Below the pieces are notes generated by a model that saw only the letters and a list, made by a program, of their open reading frames with translations, was not told the DNA's origin and made no database searches. Below, piece after piece: positions 16,528-25,660 of a stretch of DNA of 64,000 bases. The translations under genes were made by a program, and so were the position numbers. Position 1 is the stretch's first letter; every line of letters begins with the position of its first letter. Source of the stretch: Chryseobacterium cucumeris. Lineage in GTDB: Bacteria; Bacteroidota; Bacteroidia; Flavobacteriales; Weeksellaceae. Location: assembly GCF_001593385.1 (NCBI RefSeq), contig NZ_LUVZ01000012.1:682001-746000 (forward strand). The letters are read 5' to 3'.

Positions 16528-17451
16528 ATGCAGACAACAGATACCGTATTAATGATAGAACCGATTGCATTCGGTTACAACGCTGAGACAGCAAAAAATA
16601 ATTATTTCCAGGTTGAGCAGACCGGTTCTGATATCCAGTCAAAAGCGTTGGCTGAGTTCAACACCTTTGTTGGAAAACTAAGAGAAAAAGGAATCAATGT
16701 GATCACCATAAAAGATACATTAGATCCCCATACTCCAGATTCTATATTCCCAAACAACTGGGTAAGCTTCCATAAAGATGGGAAGGTGGTTTTATATCCG
16801 ATGTTCGCCTCCAACAGAAGAGTGGAAAGAAGAGAAGATATTATTGAAAGTATCCAGGAGCAGGGATTTGAAGTAGTTGAGGTGGATGACTGGTCTTTTT
16901 CTGAAACTCAGGGACATTTCCTGGAAGGAACAGGAAGCATGATTTTCGATCATGATAATAAAATTGCATATGGTTCTGTTTCTTTGAGACTGGATGAAAA
17001 ACTGTTCAGAGAATTCTGTACCAAATACGGATTTGCTCCCGTTGTTTTCCATTCTTTCCAGACTGTAGGAACAGAAAGACTTCCTATCTATCATACCAAT
17101 GTAATGATGTGTGTAGCAGACCGATTTGTGGTAATCTGCCTTGACTGTATCGATGATGAGCTGGAAAGAGAAAAAGTAGTGGAAACGATTAAAGGCTCAG
17201 GAAAAGAAATCATCGAAATTTCTGAAGAGCAGATGCAGCAGTTTGCAGGAAATATGCTTCAGGTTCAAAACAAAGAAGGCGAGAAGTTCCTGGTGATGAG
17301 CCAGACAGCCTATCAGTCTTTATCTTCAGAACAGGTAGCTGCTATTGAAAAATACTGCGAAATTATCTATTCAGACCTGAATACTATTGAAGTAAATGGT
17401 GGAGGAAGCGCAAGATGTATGCTTGCTGAGGTTTTTCTTCCAAAAAAATAA
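16528..17451 (+). CDS. ctlX: CtlX-type amidinotransferase/citrulline hydrolase-like protein
   Basis: 307 residues of the arginine deiminase (pentein) superfamily. The opening TVLMIEPIAFGYNAETAKNNYFQ and the segments PDSIFPNNWVSFH, LEGTGSMIFDH, the His189 site in IYHTNVMM and Cys297 in GGGSARCMLAEVFLP fit the CtlX group, named for citrulline utilisation in Francisella. It is expected to hydrolyse a C-N bond in a guanidino or ureido compound. It is followed within 21 nt by speD, so arginine/citrulline handling and polyamine synthesis may be linked. Substrate not proven by sequence. Confidence 0.87.
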   Translation: MQTTDTVLMIEPIAFGYNAETAKNNYFQVEQTGSDIQSKALAEFNTFVGKLREKGINVITIKDTLDPHTPDSIFPNNWVSFHKDGKVVLYPMFASNRRVERREDIIESIQEQGFEVVEVDDWSFSETQGHFLEGTGSMIFDHDNKIAYGSVSLRLDEKLFREFCTKYGFAPVVFHSFQTVGTERLPIYHTNVMMCVADRFVVICLDCIDDELEREKVVETIKGSGKEIIEISEEQMQQFAGNMLQVQNKEGEKFLVMSQTAYQSLSSEQVAAIEKYCEIIYSDLNTIEVNGGGSARCMLAEVFLPKK

Positions 17452-17472
17452 TATATTTACCAAAAAAATTAA

Positions 17473-17832
17473 TTGAACCCATTATCAAGTAAAGGTTTAC
17501 ATATTCTTCTGACTTTGGAAACAGAGTCAGAAGATTTGTTATTAGACAGCAAAGGTTTTCTGACGTTTACAGAAGATATTCTGAAAACTAAAGATGTAGA
17601 AATTGTAGGAGTAACCAATCATATTTTTGAAAATGAGAGTTTTACTTCTGCAGTAATCCTGAAAGAGTCTCACCTTTGTATCCACACGTGGCCGGAATTT
17701 AAACAGCTTACTTTTGATGTTTTCCTTTGTAATTATACGCAGGACAATACCAAAAAAGTAGAGCAGATTGCAGATGAAGTAGTTCAGTATTTTAAAGCTA
17801 ATACCATTCAGAAACACAAAATTTACAGATAA
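17473..17832 (+). CDS. speD: S-adenosylmethionine decarboxylase proenzyme
   Basis: 119 residues, the short prokaryotic class. The autocleavage site is E65-S66 in KESHLCIHTWPE: S66 becomes the pyruvoyl group, H71 and C86 (DVFLC) are the usual catalytic residues, so the enzyme looks active. It makes decarboxylated SAM, the aminopropyl donor for spermidine-type synthesis. The start is TTG at 17473: a TAA lies directly upstream in frame and no ATG exists before the conserved KGLH. It lies 1 nt before the DUF4178 gene and in one cluster with the spermidine-synthase-like gene at 19706. Confidence 0.93.
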   Translation: MNPLSSKGLHILLTLETESEDLLLDSKGFLTFTEDILKTKDVEIVGVTNHIFENESFTSAVILKESHLCIHTWPEFKQLTFDVFLCNYTQDNTKKVEQIADEVVQYFKANTIQKHKIYR

Positions 17833-17833
17833 A

Positions 17834-19300
17834 ATGCACTATGTCTGCCCAGCATGCGAATCAGAAAATACATTAGATCTTAATTTTCCTATCGAGGAAT
17901 ATGTTTGTAAAACCTGCTCTCACCTCATTGATGTAGCAGGAAATAAAAAGATTAAACATTTGAAAGTACCTACAGAAAATGTTGTCTTGGATGTAGGACA
18001 GAAAGGAAATATTGATGGAGTAGAGTATACAGTCGTTGCAATTACTGTCAAAAAATACGGAAACAGTATTTTCTGGCGGGAGTATTCTTTAAAAGACAGC
18101 AAAGGAAATGATGCTTTCCTGAGTGAGAGTGATGGACATTGGGTTTTCCTGATCTCTATGCATCCTGATGATTTTAAAGGCAAAGATTCTAAATTACCTA
18201 CCTATGCCGGGCGAACTTATCGCTGGTACGAAAATACTCCATGCACTATTTATGCTGCTGCCGGCTTTTTTGATGAACACATTGATTTCAGCGTTGCGAC
18301 CTACAAGGAATATGTCAACGGAACCCGTATGATCTCTCAGGAAAAGAACGCTAAGAAAAGCCAGTATTTTTATGGAGTTCACATTTCAAAACATGATGTT
18401 AAAAGAGCTTTTAAAATAGCTCACATGCCGTATTATACAGGAGTCGGAATTGTCCAGCCTTATTATTTTGATATGAAACAGGCGGTGAACATTTTTTGCG
18501 TGGGCGCATTAATGATATGTCTGCTTCAGCTCTACGTGTATATCTCACGAACTAACGAAACTGTTTTTGCGGAGACCATCAATTTTGCTGATGTAAAAGA
18601 CAAAGAAATGGTCAGCAAAAGTTTTACTCTTTCAGGAGGTTCTGCACCATTAAAAGTGAATGCATTTTCAGGTGTTGATAATTCCTGGGCTAATGTTCAG
18701 TTGAGTCTTGTGAATGAAAAGACTAACGAAATTGTCTATACCTCAAAAGATATCGAACAATATCATGGGTACGAAGATGGAGAAAGTTGGTCAGAAGGAA
18801 GTCAGTCTGAAGAATTTAACCTTTGTGGAGTAAGCTCGGGACAATATCACTTTCTTATTTCAGCAGAAAAGGAAGGATCTTTATTACCTGCATTTTCCGG
18901 TCTTCAGTCACTGGATTCAAGGATATTAATCTCCAGGGATAAATCAGGAACAGTAGAGGTAACCGATATCTATAAAGGGCAACCTATCACTTTCATAGAC
19001 GGAAAGACTTTAGAAAAAGATACAACAGAATTAGGTAAACTGGTGAAAGCTTCCTTTGGAACTTCAAAAATAGATTCTCTTATCAATACAGAAGGGTTAA
19101 GACTCACTACAGATCCTATTTCAAACAATACCTATGTACAGCTTAAAGCGACCTGGCTTCCTGTTTCATTCTGGAACTTCGGATTCATTTTATTCATAAT
19201 GATTGCGCTCTTTGTCGCCATGTGGATAGGAAAACATTTCTTTAATGTGAATAAATGGAAGAATAGTTCAAACACCCCTTATCCTGCAAATGATAACTAA
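17834..19300 (+). CDS. DUF4178 protein with zinc ribbon and two membrane spans
   Basis: 488 residues. An N-terminal zinc ribbon (C5-x2-C8 ... C25-x2-C28), a DUF4178 domain at about 50-195 (IDGVEYTVVAITVKKYGNSIFWREYSL), a membrane span near 215-235 (FCVGALMICLLQLYVYI), an extracytoplasmic beta-rich region, and a second span near 455-475 (FGFILFIMIALFVAMWI). Function unknown. DUF4178, DUF350 and SpeD/SpeE-like proteins recur as neighbours in bacteria, sometimes with PspA, and membrane stress has been suggested; no PspA is present here. It starts 1 nt after speD and overlaps the next gene by 11 nt. Confidence 0.85.
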   Translation: MHYVCPACESENTLDLNFPIEEYVCKTCSHLIDVAGNKKIKHLKVPTENVVLDVGQKGNIDGVEYTVVAITVKKYGNSIFWREYSLKDSKGNDAFLSESDGHWVFLISMHPDDFKGKDSKLPTYAGRTYRWYENTPCTIYAAAGFFDEHIDFSVATYKEYVNGTRMISQEKNAKKSQYFYGVHISKHDVKRAFKIAHMPYYTGVGIVQPYYFDMKQAVNIFCVGALMICLLQLYVYISRTNETVFAETINFADVKDKEMVSKSFTLSGGSAPLKVNAFSGVDNSWANVQLSLVNEKTNEIVYTSKDIEQYHGYEDGESWSEGSQSEEFNLCGVSSGQYHFLISAEKEGSLLPAFSGLQSLDSRILISRDKSGTVEVTDIYKGQPITFIDGKTLEKDTTELGKLVKASFGTSKIDSLINTEGLRLTTDPISNNTYVQLKATWLPVSFWNFGFILFIMIALFVAMWIGKHFFNVNKWKNSSNTPYPANDN

Positions 19301-19484
19301 TATTACCAATTACATAAGACAAAACTGGATACTCTGCTTGATCGGAGGGTTTTTCATGACCTGGTTTGTATACCTTACCTATCAGGGAAATCAGGTCTGC
19401 GATTGTGCCAAAACAGAAACATACCGCGACGGAACTACAAGAAGTCATTCCAGAGTAGGATTCTACAGATACTATCACAAATAA
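19290..19484 (+). CDS. Small membrane protein in the DUF4178/DUF350 cluster
   Basis: 64 residues: one membrane span (WILCLIGGFFMTWFVYLTY) followed by a short outward- or inward-facing tail with CDC, polar residues and a Tyr/His-rich end (GFYRYYHK). No family recognised. It overlaps the DUF4178 gene by 11 nt and precedes DUF350 by 13 nt, which supports that it is translated and works in the same membrane complex. Confidence 0.7.
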   Translation: MITNITNYIRQNWILCLIGGFFMTWFVYLTYQGNQVCDCAKTETYRDGTTRSHSRVGFYRYYHK

Positions 19485-19497
19485 AAATATAAAAACT

Positions 19498-19713
19498 ATG
19501 GACAACATCAATTTCTTACCCATACTAAACTCGGTTCTTTACTCATTTTTAGGAATCGCTATTCTGCTGGTGTGCTATTTCGTTATTGAAAAGCTTACCC
19601 CGGAAAAAACATGGCATGAGATCGCTCAGAATAAAAATATAGCACTGGCTATTGTTTTCGGAGCATTTATCATCGGAATTTCAATGATTATAAGCGCGGC
19701 AATTCATGGATAA
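19498..19713 (+). CDS. DUF350 membrane protein
   Basis: 71 residues with two membrane spans (LYSFLGIAILLVCYFVIEKL and ALAIVFGAFIIGISMIISAAI) separated by a loop with LTPEKTWHEIAQNKNIA. This is the DUF350 unit (YjfL-type), half of the longer forms. Role unknown; the family is a regular partner of DUF4178 and SpeE-like proteins. It overlaps the start of the next gene by 8 nt. Confidence 0.85.
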   Translation: MDNINFLPILNSVLYSFLGIAILLVCYFVIEKLTPEKTWHEIAQNKNIALAIVFGAFIIGISMIISAAIHG

Positions 19714-21220
19714 GAAGAGGATTCCTCTTGAGCTGCTTTTATTGTTTTCAGTATTCGTCATTGCTACATGTGGATTGATTTATGAGCTGGTGGCAGGAGC
19801 CCTGGCGAGCTATCTTTTAGGAGACTCTGTAAAGCAGTTTTCTTTCATTATCGGAGTGTATCTCTTTTCAATGGGAGTAGGTTCCTATCTTGCGAAATTC
19901 ATCAAAGGAAATCTTATTGATAAATTCATTGAGATCGAAATCCTGGTGGGAATCGTAGGGGGAATCAGCTCTGTAGTGCTGTTTATTTTATTTAATACAC
20001 TCGCACACTTTGAAAGCGTTTTATACCTTTTCGTCTTTTTCACGGGATGTCTCGTCGGAGTAGAAATTCCGCTTTTGATGAACATTTTGAAAGACAGAGT
20101 TCAGTTTAAAGATTTAGTTTCAAACGTCTTTGCGTTCGATTATATCGGAGCTTTATTGGCATCGATTCTTTTTCCATTGGTTTTGATTCCGAAATTAGGA
20201 ATTGTAAAGACACCTTTGTTTTTTGGATTGATCAATATCTCTATTGCGATATTCCTGTGCTATTATCTTACAAAGGAATTATCAAAACCCCTTTCCCTCA
20301 AAGTAAAATCTATCGTGGCATTTGCATTCTTGCTGGGACTTTTCTTTTTTTCAGATACGATTCTGTCTTATTCTGAAGAAAAACTATATGGCGAAAATGT
20401 GGTTTATACTAAAAGTTCACCTTATCAAAGAATCGTTTTAACGAGGAATACGCACGAATTCCGTTTATATTTAAATAATAACTTACAGTTTTCTTCAACG
20501 GATGAATACCGTTACCATGAAGCTTTAGTACATCCTGCTATGTCGATGGCAAAAAACATTGATAATGTCCTGATTTTGGGAGGAGGTGACGGCTTCGCAG
20601 CCAGAGAAGTATTGAAATACAAAGACGTTAAAAAAGTAACCCTGGTGGATCTTGATGGTGAAATGACTCAGTTTTTCAAGACCAATGAAACCATGCGCAG
20701 GCTGAACCAGAATTCTTTTTCCAATCCAAAAGTAAAAATCATCAATAAAGACGCTTACATATGGGTAAAAGACAGTAAAAAGAAATTTGACGTTATCATC
20801 ATAGACTTTCCTGATCCGTCCAATTATAGCTTAGGAAAACTCTATTCCCTGCAGTTTTATAAAGAACTGGAGAAGCTGACAACGCTTGATACGAAAATTG
20901 TGGTTCAGACCACATCTCCATATTTTGCTCCGAAATCTTTCTGGTGTATTGAGAAAACAATCAATCAGATTTTTCCTTTCACAGCAGCGTATCATACCTA
21001 TGTTCCGTCTTTTGGAGAATGGGGATTTTCGATGGCTTCATTTGAGCCCGTCAACAACAGAGTTTACAGAAAGCTTCCCGGCTTAAAATACTATGATTAT
21101 AACTTTTCACAGATGTCTTATTTTAATAAAGATATGAAAGTGAAAGATGTAGAAGTTAACCGTCTGGACAACCAGATATTAGTCCGTTATTTCGATGAAG
21201 AGTGGGGGAAAGTACAGTAG
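19706..21220 (+). CDS. Membrane-anchored spermidine synthase-like protein
   Basis: 504 residues. The first ~220 carry about seven membrane spans (LLLFSVFVIATCGLIYELVAG, FIIGVYLFSMGVGSYL, and others). The rest is a polyamine aminopropyltransferase domain: YQRIVLTRN, LNNNLQFSSTDEYRYHEALVHP, the SAM-binding LILGGGDGFAAREVL, VDLDGEM and IIDFPDPSNYSLGKLYS. It should transfer an aminopropyl group from the SpeD product to an amine, near the membrane. It overlaps DUF350 by 8 nt and the FAD gene by 26 nt. The usual DSTDP active-site motif reads DFPDPS, so the acceptor may differ from putrescine. Confidence 0.88.
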   Translation: MDKKRIPLELLLLFSVFVIATCGLIYELVAGALASYLLGDSVKQFSFIIGVYLFSMGVGSYLAKFIKGNLIDKFIEIEILVGIVGGISSVVLFILFNTLAHFESVLYLFVFFTGCLVGVEIPLLMNILKDRVQFKDLVSNVFAFDYIGALLASILFPLVLIPKLGIVKTPLFFGLINISIAIFLCYYLTKELSKPLSLKVKSIVAFAFLLGLFFFSDTILSYSEEKLYGENVVYTKSSPYQRIVLTRNTHEFRLYLNNNLQFSSTDEYRYHEALVHPAMSMAKNIDNVLILGGGDGFAAREVLKYKDVKKVTLVDLDGEMTQFFKTNETMRRLNQNSFSNPKVKIINKDAYIWVKDSKKKFDVIIIDFPDPSNYSLGKLYSLQFYKELEKLTTLDTKIVVQTTSPYFAPKSFWCIEKTINQIFPFTAAYHTYVPSFGEWGFSMASFEPVNNRVYRKLPGLKYYDYNFSQMSYFNKDMKVKDVEVNRLDNQILVRYFDEEWGKVQ

Positions 21221-22787
21221 AAAGGATTTTCTTACAACTATATTTTTAGGTAGCCTTATGCTTCCCTTTTTGCAGTATTGCGGAAAGAAAGTAAAAGTTT
21301 TGCTGTTGAAAATTACCGGGACAAACCATGTTCTTGGTCACAAGTTATGGGCAAAAAATTTTCCACAGTTTTCAGAAGTTATCCACACAAAATATCTTAT
21401 CGTGGGTGGTGGGATTTCCGGACTTTCTGCATGTAGATTTTTTAACCAGAATAATGAACAGGATTATCTTCTCCTTGAAATGGAAAACCATCTGGGAGGA
21501 AATTCTTCCAACGGACAGAATTCATTTTCAAAATTTCCTTTAGGCGCTCATTATTTACCGTTACCGAACAAAGAGAATACAGAAATCATCGACTTCCTGA
21601 AAGAATGTGAAATCTGCTTAGGAACAGAAGAAAACGGAGAACCCATCCTTGATGAATACCAAATGACTTTTCCACAACAGGAAAGACTGTTTTATAAAAA
21701 TGCCTGGCAGAACGATATTGTTCCGCAAAGAGGAATTTCCGCACAGATCCAGCAAGAGCTTGTCCGCTTTTTTAAGCTGATGGATGAATTTCGTACAAAG
21801 AAAGACACGGAGGGAAAATATTGGTTTGCCATTCCGGTACATGATTCCAGCAAAGACGATGAGGTTGTAAAGCTTGAAAAAATCATTTTTAAAGACTGGC
21901 TCAAAGAAAATAACTTCTATTCGGAAGAACTTCTCTGGCTGCTGGATTATTCCTGCAGAGACGATTTCGGATTAGGAATAGACTACGTTTCAGCATGGGC
22001 AGGCATTCATTATTTTGCCGGAAGAAAAAACAACTGGAGCACGAAATATAAAGATCAGGTATTCACATGGCCGGAAGGAAATGCAAGACTGGCAAACCAT
22101 TTTTCAAAATATACAGAGGGAAAACACATGCCAGAAAACTTAGTTTTTGATGTGAAAATCAATGATAGAGTTGAAGTATTGAGTTTTGATAATGCTCAAA
22201 AGAAAACTAAAAAGATCATTGCAGATAAAGTACTGTTTGCAACCCCGCAATTTGTGAATGAAAGAATTTTTAATCAAAAAAGAGCATCATCATTCCATTA
22301 TGTGCCGTGGCTTTTAACAACGATTACGTTAAAGAATGAATTTGGAGGAGATGAAGAGCTGGCCTGGGATAATGTGATCTACGGGACTTCCGGATTGGGG
22401 TATATTTTTGACCAGCATCAGAATCTGAACCAGATTATAGGTGAAAAAGTAATTACCCACTATAAGAGTTTTTCAACTGCAGATTGCAAAAAAGCGAGGA
22501 AAAAGCTGTATGCCATGAAAGAATCTGAACTTAAAACTTTAGTTTTGGATGATTTGAAGAAAGCCCATCCATTGATAGAAGATTTCATTCTGGAAATGCA
22601 GTTTCATAAAATAGGACATGCAATGATTGCTCCGGTTCCCAATCAGATTTTTGGTGAAGAAACTCAAAAAGCGAAAGAGTCCATAGAAGTGAAAATTTTC
22701 TTTGCCCACTCTGATCTTTCCGGAATATCCATTTTTGAAGAAGCCTTTTATCAGGGAATCCGGACTGCAGGACAAATGATACAATGA
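21195..22787 (+). CDS. Exported FAD-dependent oxidoreductase, amine-oxidase-like
   Basis: 530 residues. The N-terminus (SRKDFLTTIFLGSLMLPFLQYCG) resembles a Tat signal with an RK in place of RR, suggesting folded export. The Rossmann FAD motif follows at about 70-100 (YLIVGGGISGLSACRFF ... LLLEME), with a conserved NSSNG-type stretch and a C-terminal half typical of NAD(P)-binding amine oxidases. It might oxidise amines made by the neighbouring aminopropyltransferase; this is inference from context. It overlaps that gene by 26 nt and is 4 nt before the next gene. Confidence 0.8.
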   Translation: MKSGGKYSRKDFLTTIFLGSLMLPFLQYCGKKVKVLLLKITGTNHVLGHKLWAKNFPQFSEVIHTKYLIVGGGISGLSACRFFNQNNEQDYLLLEMENHLGGNSSNGQNSFSKFPLGAHYLPLPNKENTEIIDFLKECEICLGTEENGEPILDEYQMTFPQQERLFYKNAWQNDIVPQRGISAQIQQELVRFFKLMDEFRTKKDTEGKYWFAIPVHDSSKDDEVVKLEKIIFKDWLKENNFYSEELLWLLDYSCRDDFGLGIDYVSAWAGIHYFAGRKNNWSTKYKDQVFTWPEGNARLANHFSKYTEGKHMPENLVFDVKINDRVEVLSFDNAQKKTKKIIADKVLFATPQFVNERIFNQKRASSFHYVPWLLTTITLKNEFGGDEELAWDNVIYGTSGLGYIFDQHQNLNQIIGEKVITHYKSFSTADCKKARKKLYAMKESELKTLVLDDLKKAHPLIEDFILEMQFHKIGHAMIAPVPNQIFGEETQKAKESIEVKIFFAHSDLSGISIFEEAFYQGIRTAGQMIQ

Positions 22788-22791
22788 TACA

Positions 22792-23817
22792 ATGAAACAG
22801 CCGTGGATACATAACGTAAAAACAGACTGGTGGTTTATTCTATCACCACCTTTCCTTGTATTGCTTGTTATTTTTCTTTTTCAGAAACAGATTCAGGGGC
22901 TGGAAAATCATTATTCCTTTTACACATGGCTTTTTCTGATCGTTTTTGTGGATGTAGCTCACGTATATTCTACGCTGTTCAAAACGTATTTCGTAAAGGG
23001 AGAAATACAGAAAAATAAATGGCTTTATCTCGGAATTCCTGCGGTAAGCTGGATTTTAGGGATTATCCTTTTTCAATTTGGAAGTCTTACATTCTGGTCG
23101 GTACTGGCATTGGTAGCCGTTTTTCATTTTATACGCCAGCAATATGGTTTTATGAGAATTTACGCCCGCTTTGAACCGAATAACTGGAGTAAAAGAATAG
23201 ATGAGGTGGCTGTTTATTCTGCTACCATTTATCCGATGTTGTACTGGTTTAAAACTCCTCGTGCCTTTACGTGGTTTGTCGATAACGAATTTGACTGGCT
23301 TCAAAATCTTCCGGATTATATTCCGTTCATTACAATCATCTATTTTGCCATTCTGATCATCTGGATTATTAAAACTGTAATTGAAGCTTTTAAAACAAAG
23401 AATATTAACATTCCGAAAACAGCACTGATCACCGGAACTTTTCTTTCCTGGTATTTTGGGATTGTCTATTTTAACAATGATCTTTTGTTTACTTTTCTGA
23501 ATGTGATTTCTCACGGAATTCCCTATATCGCATTGATCTACATCCGGGAAATACAACAAAAAGAAAATCATCAGCTGAACAGGATGCAGATTTTTAAATC
23601 TTTTTCAGGAATCTTTTTGTTTATAGGAGTTCTTTTAAGCTTTGCTTTCATGGAAGAATTTTTGTGGGAAACTCTGGTATGGAATGAACATTTTTCCTTG
23701 AATGTGATTATTTCAGAAAAATTATTACAGTTCCTTGTTCCGTTGTTAGTTGTTCCACAGCTTACCCATTATCTTCTGGATGGCTTTATTTGGAGAAAAC
23801 CCAAAAAAGTTGCCTAA
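22792..23817 (+). CDS. Multi-span membrane protein with conserved-looking histidines
   Basis: 341 residues, about eight membrane spans; no family recognised with confidence. Histidines sit in or next to spans in short motifs: DVAHVYSTLF, VFHFIRQQYG, ISHGIPYIAL and, near the end, LTHYLLDGFIW. This spacing is reminiscent of di-metal or haem-binding membrane enzymes but proves nothing. It starts 4 nt after the FAD oxidoreductase, at a duplicated octamer ATGATACA, and looks like the last gene of the polyamine-linked cluster. A redox partner of the FAD enzyme is one possibility. Confidence 0.72.
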   Translation: MKQPWIHNVKTDWWFILSPPFLVLLVIFLFQKQIQGLENHYSFYTWLFLIVFVDVAHVYSTLFKTYFVKGEIQKNKWLYLGIPAVSWILGIILFQFGSLTFWSVLALVAVFHFIRQQYGFMRIYARFEPNNWSKRIDEVAVYSATIYPMLYWFKTPRAFTWFVDNEFDWLQNLPDYIPFITIIYFAILIIWIIKTVIEAFKTKNINIPKTALITGTFLSWYFGIVYFNNDLLFTFLNVISHGIPYIALIYIREIQQKENHQLNRMQIFKSFSGIFLFIGVLLSFAFMEEFLWETLVWNEHFSLNVIISEKLLQFLVPLLVVPQLTHYLLDGFIWRKPKKVA

Positions 23818-23822
23818 CTTTG
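23789..23822 (+). promoter_or_regulatory. Promoter of the GH43-like gene
   Basis: TTTG (23789-23792), 22 nt, TAACTTTG (23815-23822): an exact flavobacterial promoter overlapping the end of the preceding gene, with the start codon 23 nt downstream. It separates this gene from the polyamine cluster. Confidence 0.75.
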
Positions 23823-23844
23823 TCTTAATCTTTAAAATCTAAAA

Positions 23845-25599
23845 ATGAGACAATATTTTCTGTCACTGGCAATTTTTCTAGGAATGATTGTAGGTGCTCA
23901 GCAGAAAACATTCTGCAATCCCATCAATATTGATTATGGGTATACTCCGTTTGAAGTTTTTTCAAAACAAGGGAAACATCGTGCCACAGCAGATCCGGTG
24001 ATTGTTAATTTTAAAAATAAACTGTTTCTTTTTTCTACCAACCAGGAAGGATACTGGTACAGTGATGATATGCTGGACTGGAAGTTTGTGAAAAGGAAGT
24101 TTTTAAGAGATAATAAATACATCCATGATCTTAATGCTCCTGCGGTATGGGCAATGAAAGACACTCTATATGTATATGGTTCTACCTGGGAACAGGATTT
24201 TCCGATCTGGAAAAGTACAAACCCCACCAAGGATGATTGGAAAATTGCAGTGGATACTTTAAAAGTGGGAGCTTGGGATCCGGCGTTTCATTATGATGAA
24301 GATAAAAATAAACTCTATCTGTACTGGGGTTCAAGTAATGAATGGCCATTGCTGGGAACAGAGATGAAAGTAAAAAATCTTCAGTCTGAAGGTTTCGTTA
24401 AGCCCATTATTAAACTAAAACCTGAAGATCACGGCTGGGAACGCTTCGGAGAATACAATGACAACGTTTTTCTTCAGCCTTTTGTAGAAGGGGCATGGAT
24501 GACAAAACACAACGGAAAATATTATATGCAGTATGGCGCTCCGGCAACAGAATTCAGTGGATACTCGGATGGAGTGTATGTGAGCAAAAGTCCTTTGGAA
24601 GGGTTCGAGTATCAACAACATAATCCATTCTCTTATAAACCGGGAGGTTTTGCCAGAGGAGCAGGCCATGGAGCTACGTTTGAGGACAATTACAAGAACT
24701 GGTGGCACGTTTCCACAATTTTTATTTCTACTAAAAATAATTTTGAAAGAAGGCTGGGAATATGGCCGGCCGGCTTTGATAAAGATGATGTGATGTACTG
24801 TAATACGGCATATGGCGATTATCCTACTTACCTTCCGCAATATGCACAGGGCAAAGATTTTACGAAAGGTCTTTTTGCCGGATGGATGCTGTTGAATTAT
24901 AATAAACCGGTTCAGGTTTCATCTACTTTGGGAGGGTATCAGCCCAACTATGCTGTAGATGAAGATATCAAAACGTACTGGAGTGCCAAAACCGGAAATT
25001 CCGGAGAATGGTTTCAGACAGATCTGGGAGAAGTTTCTACCATCAATGCCATTCAGATCAATTATGCAGATCAGGATGCCGAGTTTATGGGGAAAACCTT
25101 TGGGAAAATGCATCAGTATAAAATCTATGGTTCCAATGACGGGAAAAAATGGAGTGTGATTGTGGATAAAAGCAAAAACACTAAAGATGTTCCTCACGAT
25201 TATGTAGAACTTGAACAACCTGCAAAAGCCCGTTTCCTTAAAATGGAAAATCTGAAAATGCCAACAGGAAAATTTGCATTAAGCGGCTTCAGAGTGTTTG
25301 GAAAAGGAGCAGGAAAACAGCCTGCTAAAGTGGAAGGGTTTGTTCCTCTGAGAGCTGATCCAAAGAAATATGGTGAAAGAAGAAGTATCTGGATGAAATG
25401 GCAGCAAAACCCTGAAGCGGATGGCTATGTAATCTATTTTGGAAAGACTCCCGATAAATTGTATGGAAGTATTATGGTCTACGGAAAGAATGAGTATTTC
25501 TTTACAGGGGCAGACAGAACAGATGCATACTATTTCCAGATTGAAGCTTTTAATGCGAATGGCGTTTCTGAAAGAACGACTGTTGTAAAATCAGAATAG
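23845..25599 (+). CDS. Secreted GH43-like glycosidase with discoidin-type domain
   Basis: 584 residues with a signal peptide (MRQYFLSLAIFLGMIVGAQQ). Residues ~20-330 form a five-bladed propeller of the GH43 type (ATADPVIVNFKNKLFLFSTN, DLNAPAVWAMKDTLYVYGST, VGAWDPAFHYDEDKNKLYLYWG). Asp and Glu residues at the expected places (ADP, WDP) could be catalytic. Residues ~350-490 look like an F5/8 type C carbohydrate-binding domain (DLGEVSTINAIQINY), and the C-terminus like a fibronectin-type domain. It probably acts on plant or other polysaccharide side chains outside the cell. Confidence 0.85.
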   Translation: MRQYFLSLAIFLGMIVGAQQKTFCNPINIDYGYTPFEVFSKQGKHRATADPVIVNFKNKLFLFSTNQEGYWYSDDMLDWKFVKRKFLRDNKYIHDLNAPAVWAMKDTLYVYGSTWEQDFPIWKSTNPTKDDWKIAVDTLKVGAWDPAFHYDEDKNKLYLYWGSSNEWPLLGTEMKVKNLQSEGFVKPIIKLKPEDHGWERFGEYNDNVFLQPFVEGAWMTKHNGKYYMQYGAPATEFSGYSDGVYVSKSPLEGFEYQQHNPFSYKPGGFARGAGHGATFEDNYKNWWHVSTIFISTKNNFERRLGIWPAGFDKDDVMYCNTAYGDYPTYLPQYAQGKDFTKGLFAGWMLLNYNKPVQVSSTLGGYQPNYAVDEDIKTYWSAKTGNSGEWFQTDLGEVSTINAIQINYADQDAEFMGKTFGKMHQYKIYGSNDGKKWSVIVDKSKNTKDVPHDYVELEQPAKARFLKMENLKMPTGKFALSGFRVFGKGAGKQPAKVEGFVPLRADPKKYGERRSIWMKWQQNPEADGYVIYFGKTPDKLYGSIMVYGKNEYFFTGADRTDAYYFQIEAFNANGVSERTTVVKSE

Positions 25600-25618
25600 A
25601 TCAAAGTAAAATATAAAA

Positions 25619-25660
25619 AATGACACGTTTTGAAAAATCAGGACGTGTTATTTTTTGTCT
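25619..25660. terminator. Weak bidirectional terminator
   Basis: ACACGT (25623-25628) pairs with ACGTGT (25643-25648), with T runs on both strands, between convergent genes. The stem is short and overlaps the stop codon of the minus-strand gene. Confidence 0.5.

Noticed and set aside
17665..17700. Cysteine in ESHLCIHTWPE taken as a change of the SpeD self-cleavage serine
   Set aside because: The cleaved bond is E65-S66 and that serine is present; the Cys occupies a non-catalytic place, and H71 and C86 are kept.
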